A DNA stretch of 64,000 nt from Limanda limanda (Eukaryota > Chordata > Actinopteri > Pleuronectiformes > Pleuronectidae), in contig NC_083655.1 in NCBI RefSeq assembly GCF_963576545.1, positions 3,013,182 through 3,077,181 on the forward strand. The letters run 5' to 3'. The notes below the pieces were generated by a model, which worked only from the letters and a program-made list of their open reading frames with translations, was not told the origin of the DNA and did not search any database. The stretch's first letter is position 1. Every line of letters begins with the position of its first letter. The position numbers and the translations under genes are program-made. This document shows, in pieces, positions 61,764 through 64,000 of this stretch.

Positions 61764-63086
61764 CTGTGGAGGAGAAGAAACACAGAGTCATTAAATAAAA
61801 GCTCTCGCCCCAGAGGACGTCAACTGAGCCGACACACACAGACACTCTGGGGAACTCCTCTAAAAACGTTCTGCTAGGGCTCAAGACAAGATGCCTGCAC
61901 AGATTCAAAGCCTCTTCAAAGTCAGATGCATGATTTCATTCATAAAAAAAGCAATAAATCTATGATCCCTGTGCTCTGCAGGCCTAACGAGCAGAACTAA
62001 AGTCAAAGGAAAGCTAAATGTCACTGGACAAAGTGAAGCTGCAGTCTTGGCTGAATGGATGTGAAGCTTCTGGGAGGAGGCACAGCCCTGCAGTGTGTGT
62101 GGGCACATGTTTGTCTTTATTCAGTGTTAGTTTCACAATAAAAGCACCACAGACAGAGCTCATCGGGATATTTAGCTCTTTGCAAGTGATTATTCTAGTT
62201 ATGACCCAAACTGACAGAGAAGAATATCTTGAAATCTACAGAATCATCTTTCCATCGGGAGACGAGAGACACAACAATCCTTGATAGAGAATCATTCAAT
62301 TATTCATCATGCCTTTGGTTGTTTGTCATCCTACTTTAAATAATATATTACTGATATAGACATTAGATTAAACTGAATTGTCAATCTTATTTATTTGTCC
62401 TAAGATGGAAGGATATTTTTTAAGTCCTCCAACAATCACTTCAGATGTTTCTATACAACTTGTGGCTGGTGAGAACAGAAGCTAAATCCAGTGAAATCTG
62501 AGTGAGCAGAATTCTCTCATTTCCCGGCTCAACCTCGCTCACATCTCCCTCTTTAGGGAGTTCTCGCTCTCCATTTTAATCCTGAAATGCATTTCTCTCT
62601 CTCTCCCCCCTTTTTTTTTTGTCTCTCGACAAGTAATGACAATTAATCAAGCATGAAATTGACAATCGCGAGACTGTTGCCAGTGAGAGGAATTCAAAGG
62701 AGCAGCGTCTCGCTCATTCTCGCGGTGCAGCGACTGGAGAGGAGCGTGAGCGGCGCCGAACCAGCCGTAAAAACGCTGCTCGCCAGCCGGCTTCCTTCTC
62801 GCTGTGTTGTTATTTCACACCTGAGGAGCAGGCGGAGTGACTCACGGCTTCTCCGGGAAAAAGAGAAGGTGTTTGATTGAGCTCCCTCGTCTAACAAGTC
62901 TGATTTTCCTCTTCATCTGGCACCGGTGTTGATTGGGCGAGACTCCTCATCACCTCGTCTGAGAGCAGCCGTGGTTAGCATTTCTTTCCGGCCTCGTTGG
63001 CTGCGCTCGAGGTATGATGACGCTTTTCCTCGACTTGAATGATGCAGGTAAATATCTCTGAGGGCTCAGCAGAAGTTCCTCCTGAC
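61764..63086. other. Probable intron of the PSKH1-like gene
   Basis: No kinase exon is visible on the minus strand here. A pyrimidine tract (CTCTCTCTCCCCCC then T10) lies at about 62593-62620. The upstream kinase exons must lie beyond 64000 if the gene is intact. Confidence 0.45.
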
Positions 63087-63954
63087 TAGGGTTGCAAAGG
63101 GGTGGAAAGTTTCCGGTAAATTTCAGGAAACTTTCCATGGGAAGTTAAGCTCGGGAATTTGGGGAATTTTGAAAAAAAACAACGCAGATTAAACGCTGAG
63201 CAATAAAAACATAATTCAAAACTCTATTTTAAAGATGTATGGAACGTTGAGTTTCAACCCTCCACTGTGCATTCTTCCATCACATGCACAGATAACTCCC
63301 AGCATGCTTCACTCTACAGCAGGGCTACTGAGGCCTGCTGTAGAGTGCAGGACTAGTCAGGTAAGTTTCCATGATATTACTGGGAAAATATATTAGCATG
63401 CTGATTGAGGATTATTCATCTGTTCATCTAGCCTATTTCCATTCATTTATCCATCAATTGTAAAATATGTTCACAGACGATTCCAATTGTTTGGCTAACT
63501 ATTTATATCTCTGGCTTTGCATTAGTGTTTTTTTACAAACTTTTTTCTCATCTTATTCTACAGAACAATGCCACGTGCACTCTCTCATGTGTGGAGACAT
63601 TTCACCCCATCCAATGTAGAAGGAAAGGCTGTGTACATTTGCAAATACTGTGCAAAGACCTATGTTAAGAATGACACAACGATGCAGAAGCATATAGTCA
63701 AGTGCCCAAAGTTTCCTCAGGGCTCAAATCAGCCTATGACACAACAAAATGTTTATATTTATTTATGACTGTATATGACAAGGTAAATACAGTTAGTATA
63801 AATTACCCACAACATTTCCAGTTTACCCGTTAATTCCCGTATATTCACGTATATTCACGTATATTCCCGTTAATTCCCGTTAATTCCCATTAATTCCTGT
63901 TAATTCCCATGGAAAGTTTCCAAGTTTGAATATTCCCGGAATTTTGCAGCCCTA
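63087..63954 (+). mobile_element. hAT-type element with BED-finger ORF, copy 2
   Basis: An 868-bp element with the same TAGGGTTGCAAA ends, flanked by CTCCTGAC (63079-63086 and 63955-63962). It keeps left-end sequence missing from copy 1 and has an expanded 10-bp repeat (TAATTCCCGT / TATATTCACG) at 63826-63908. Confidence 0.9.
63568..63768 (+). CDS. BED zinc-finger ORF inside hAT element, copy 2
   Basis: A 66-residue frame nearly identical to the copy 1 ORF, with the same C25, C28, H42 and C46 ligands. It differs at a few positions (for example KNDTTM for KNDETM) and in its last residues. The frame staying open in both copies may reflect recent spread rather than selection. Confidence 0.7.
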   Translation: MPRALSHVWRHFTPSNVEGKAVYICKYCAKTYVKNDTTMQKHIVKCPKFPQGSNQPMTQQNVYIYL

Positions 63955-64000
63955 CTCCTGACATCAACAAGGTGAACATAAAGAAGAGGAGATTTAGCTT

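Overview
The window looks like nuclear DNA from a ray-finned (teleost) fish. Supporting signs are introns with GT/AG splice sites, long (TG)n/(CA)n, (GATA)n and (AAT)n microsatellites, a tRNA-derived SINE of the type common in teleosts, and many short hAT-like DNA transposons with 8-bp target-site duplications. Nothing prokaryotic is present. Most long open frames are translated microsatellites or chance frames.

The one complete, clearly functional gene is epc1 (enhancer of polycomb homolog 1). It lies on the minus strand, with coding exons from 43259 down to 19595. I could place 14 coding exons. Their splice phases agree at every junction and their lengths sum to 2547 bp, giving 848 codons plus a stop. 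The promoter is a GC-rich block with YY1-type motifs around 42650-43620. Intron 1 (34258-43106) carries a minisatellite and two hAT-like elements, one of which has swallowed a piece of 28S rDNA. Two more hAT-like elements sit in later introns. The 3' UTR probably runs to about 18060.

Upstream of epc1, from 50038 to 57685 on the same strand, lies a decayed integrin beta gene. At least ten exon remnants are in correct order: PSI domain, beta-I domain, hybrid domain, I-EGF repeats, beta-tail and transmembrane/cytoplasmic segment. They carry stops, frameshifts and a deletion. In human, EPC1 and ITGB1 are near neighbours in the same orientation, so this is best read as the relic of an itgb1-type duplicate beside a retained epc1. 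Between them (44000-50000) are SINE and other repeats and one possible first exon (47277-47338) that I cannot assign. At 61491-61763 (minus) is the last exon of a PSKH1-like protein kinase, whose remaining exons must lie beyond the right edge.

Positions 1-18060 hold no gene I can support, only microsatellites, a 175-bp tandem duplication, a minisatellite with telomere-like units and a few candidate regulatory motifs. A second copy of the BED-finger hAT element found in the last epc1 intron fills 63087-63954. All calls come from reading the sequence; no database search was possible.
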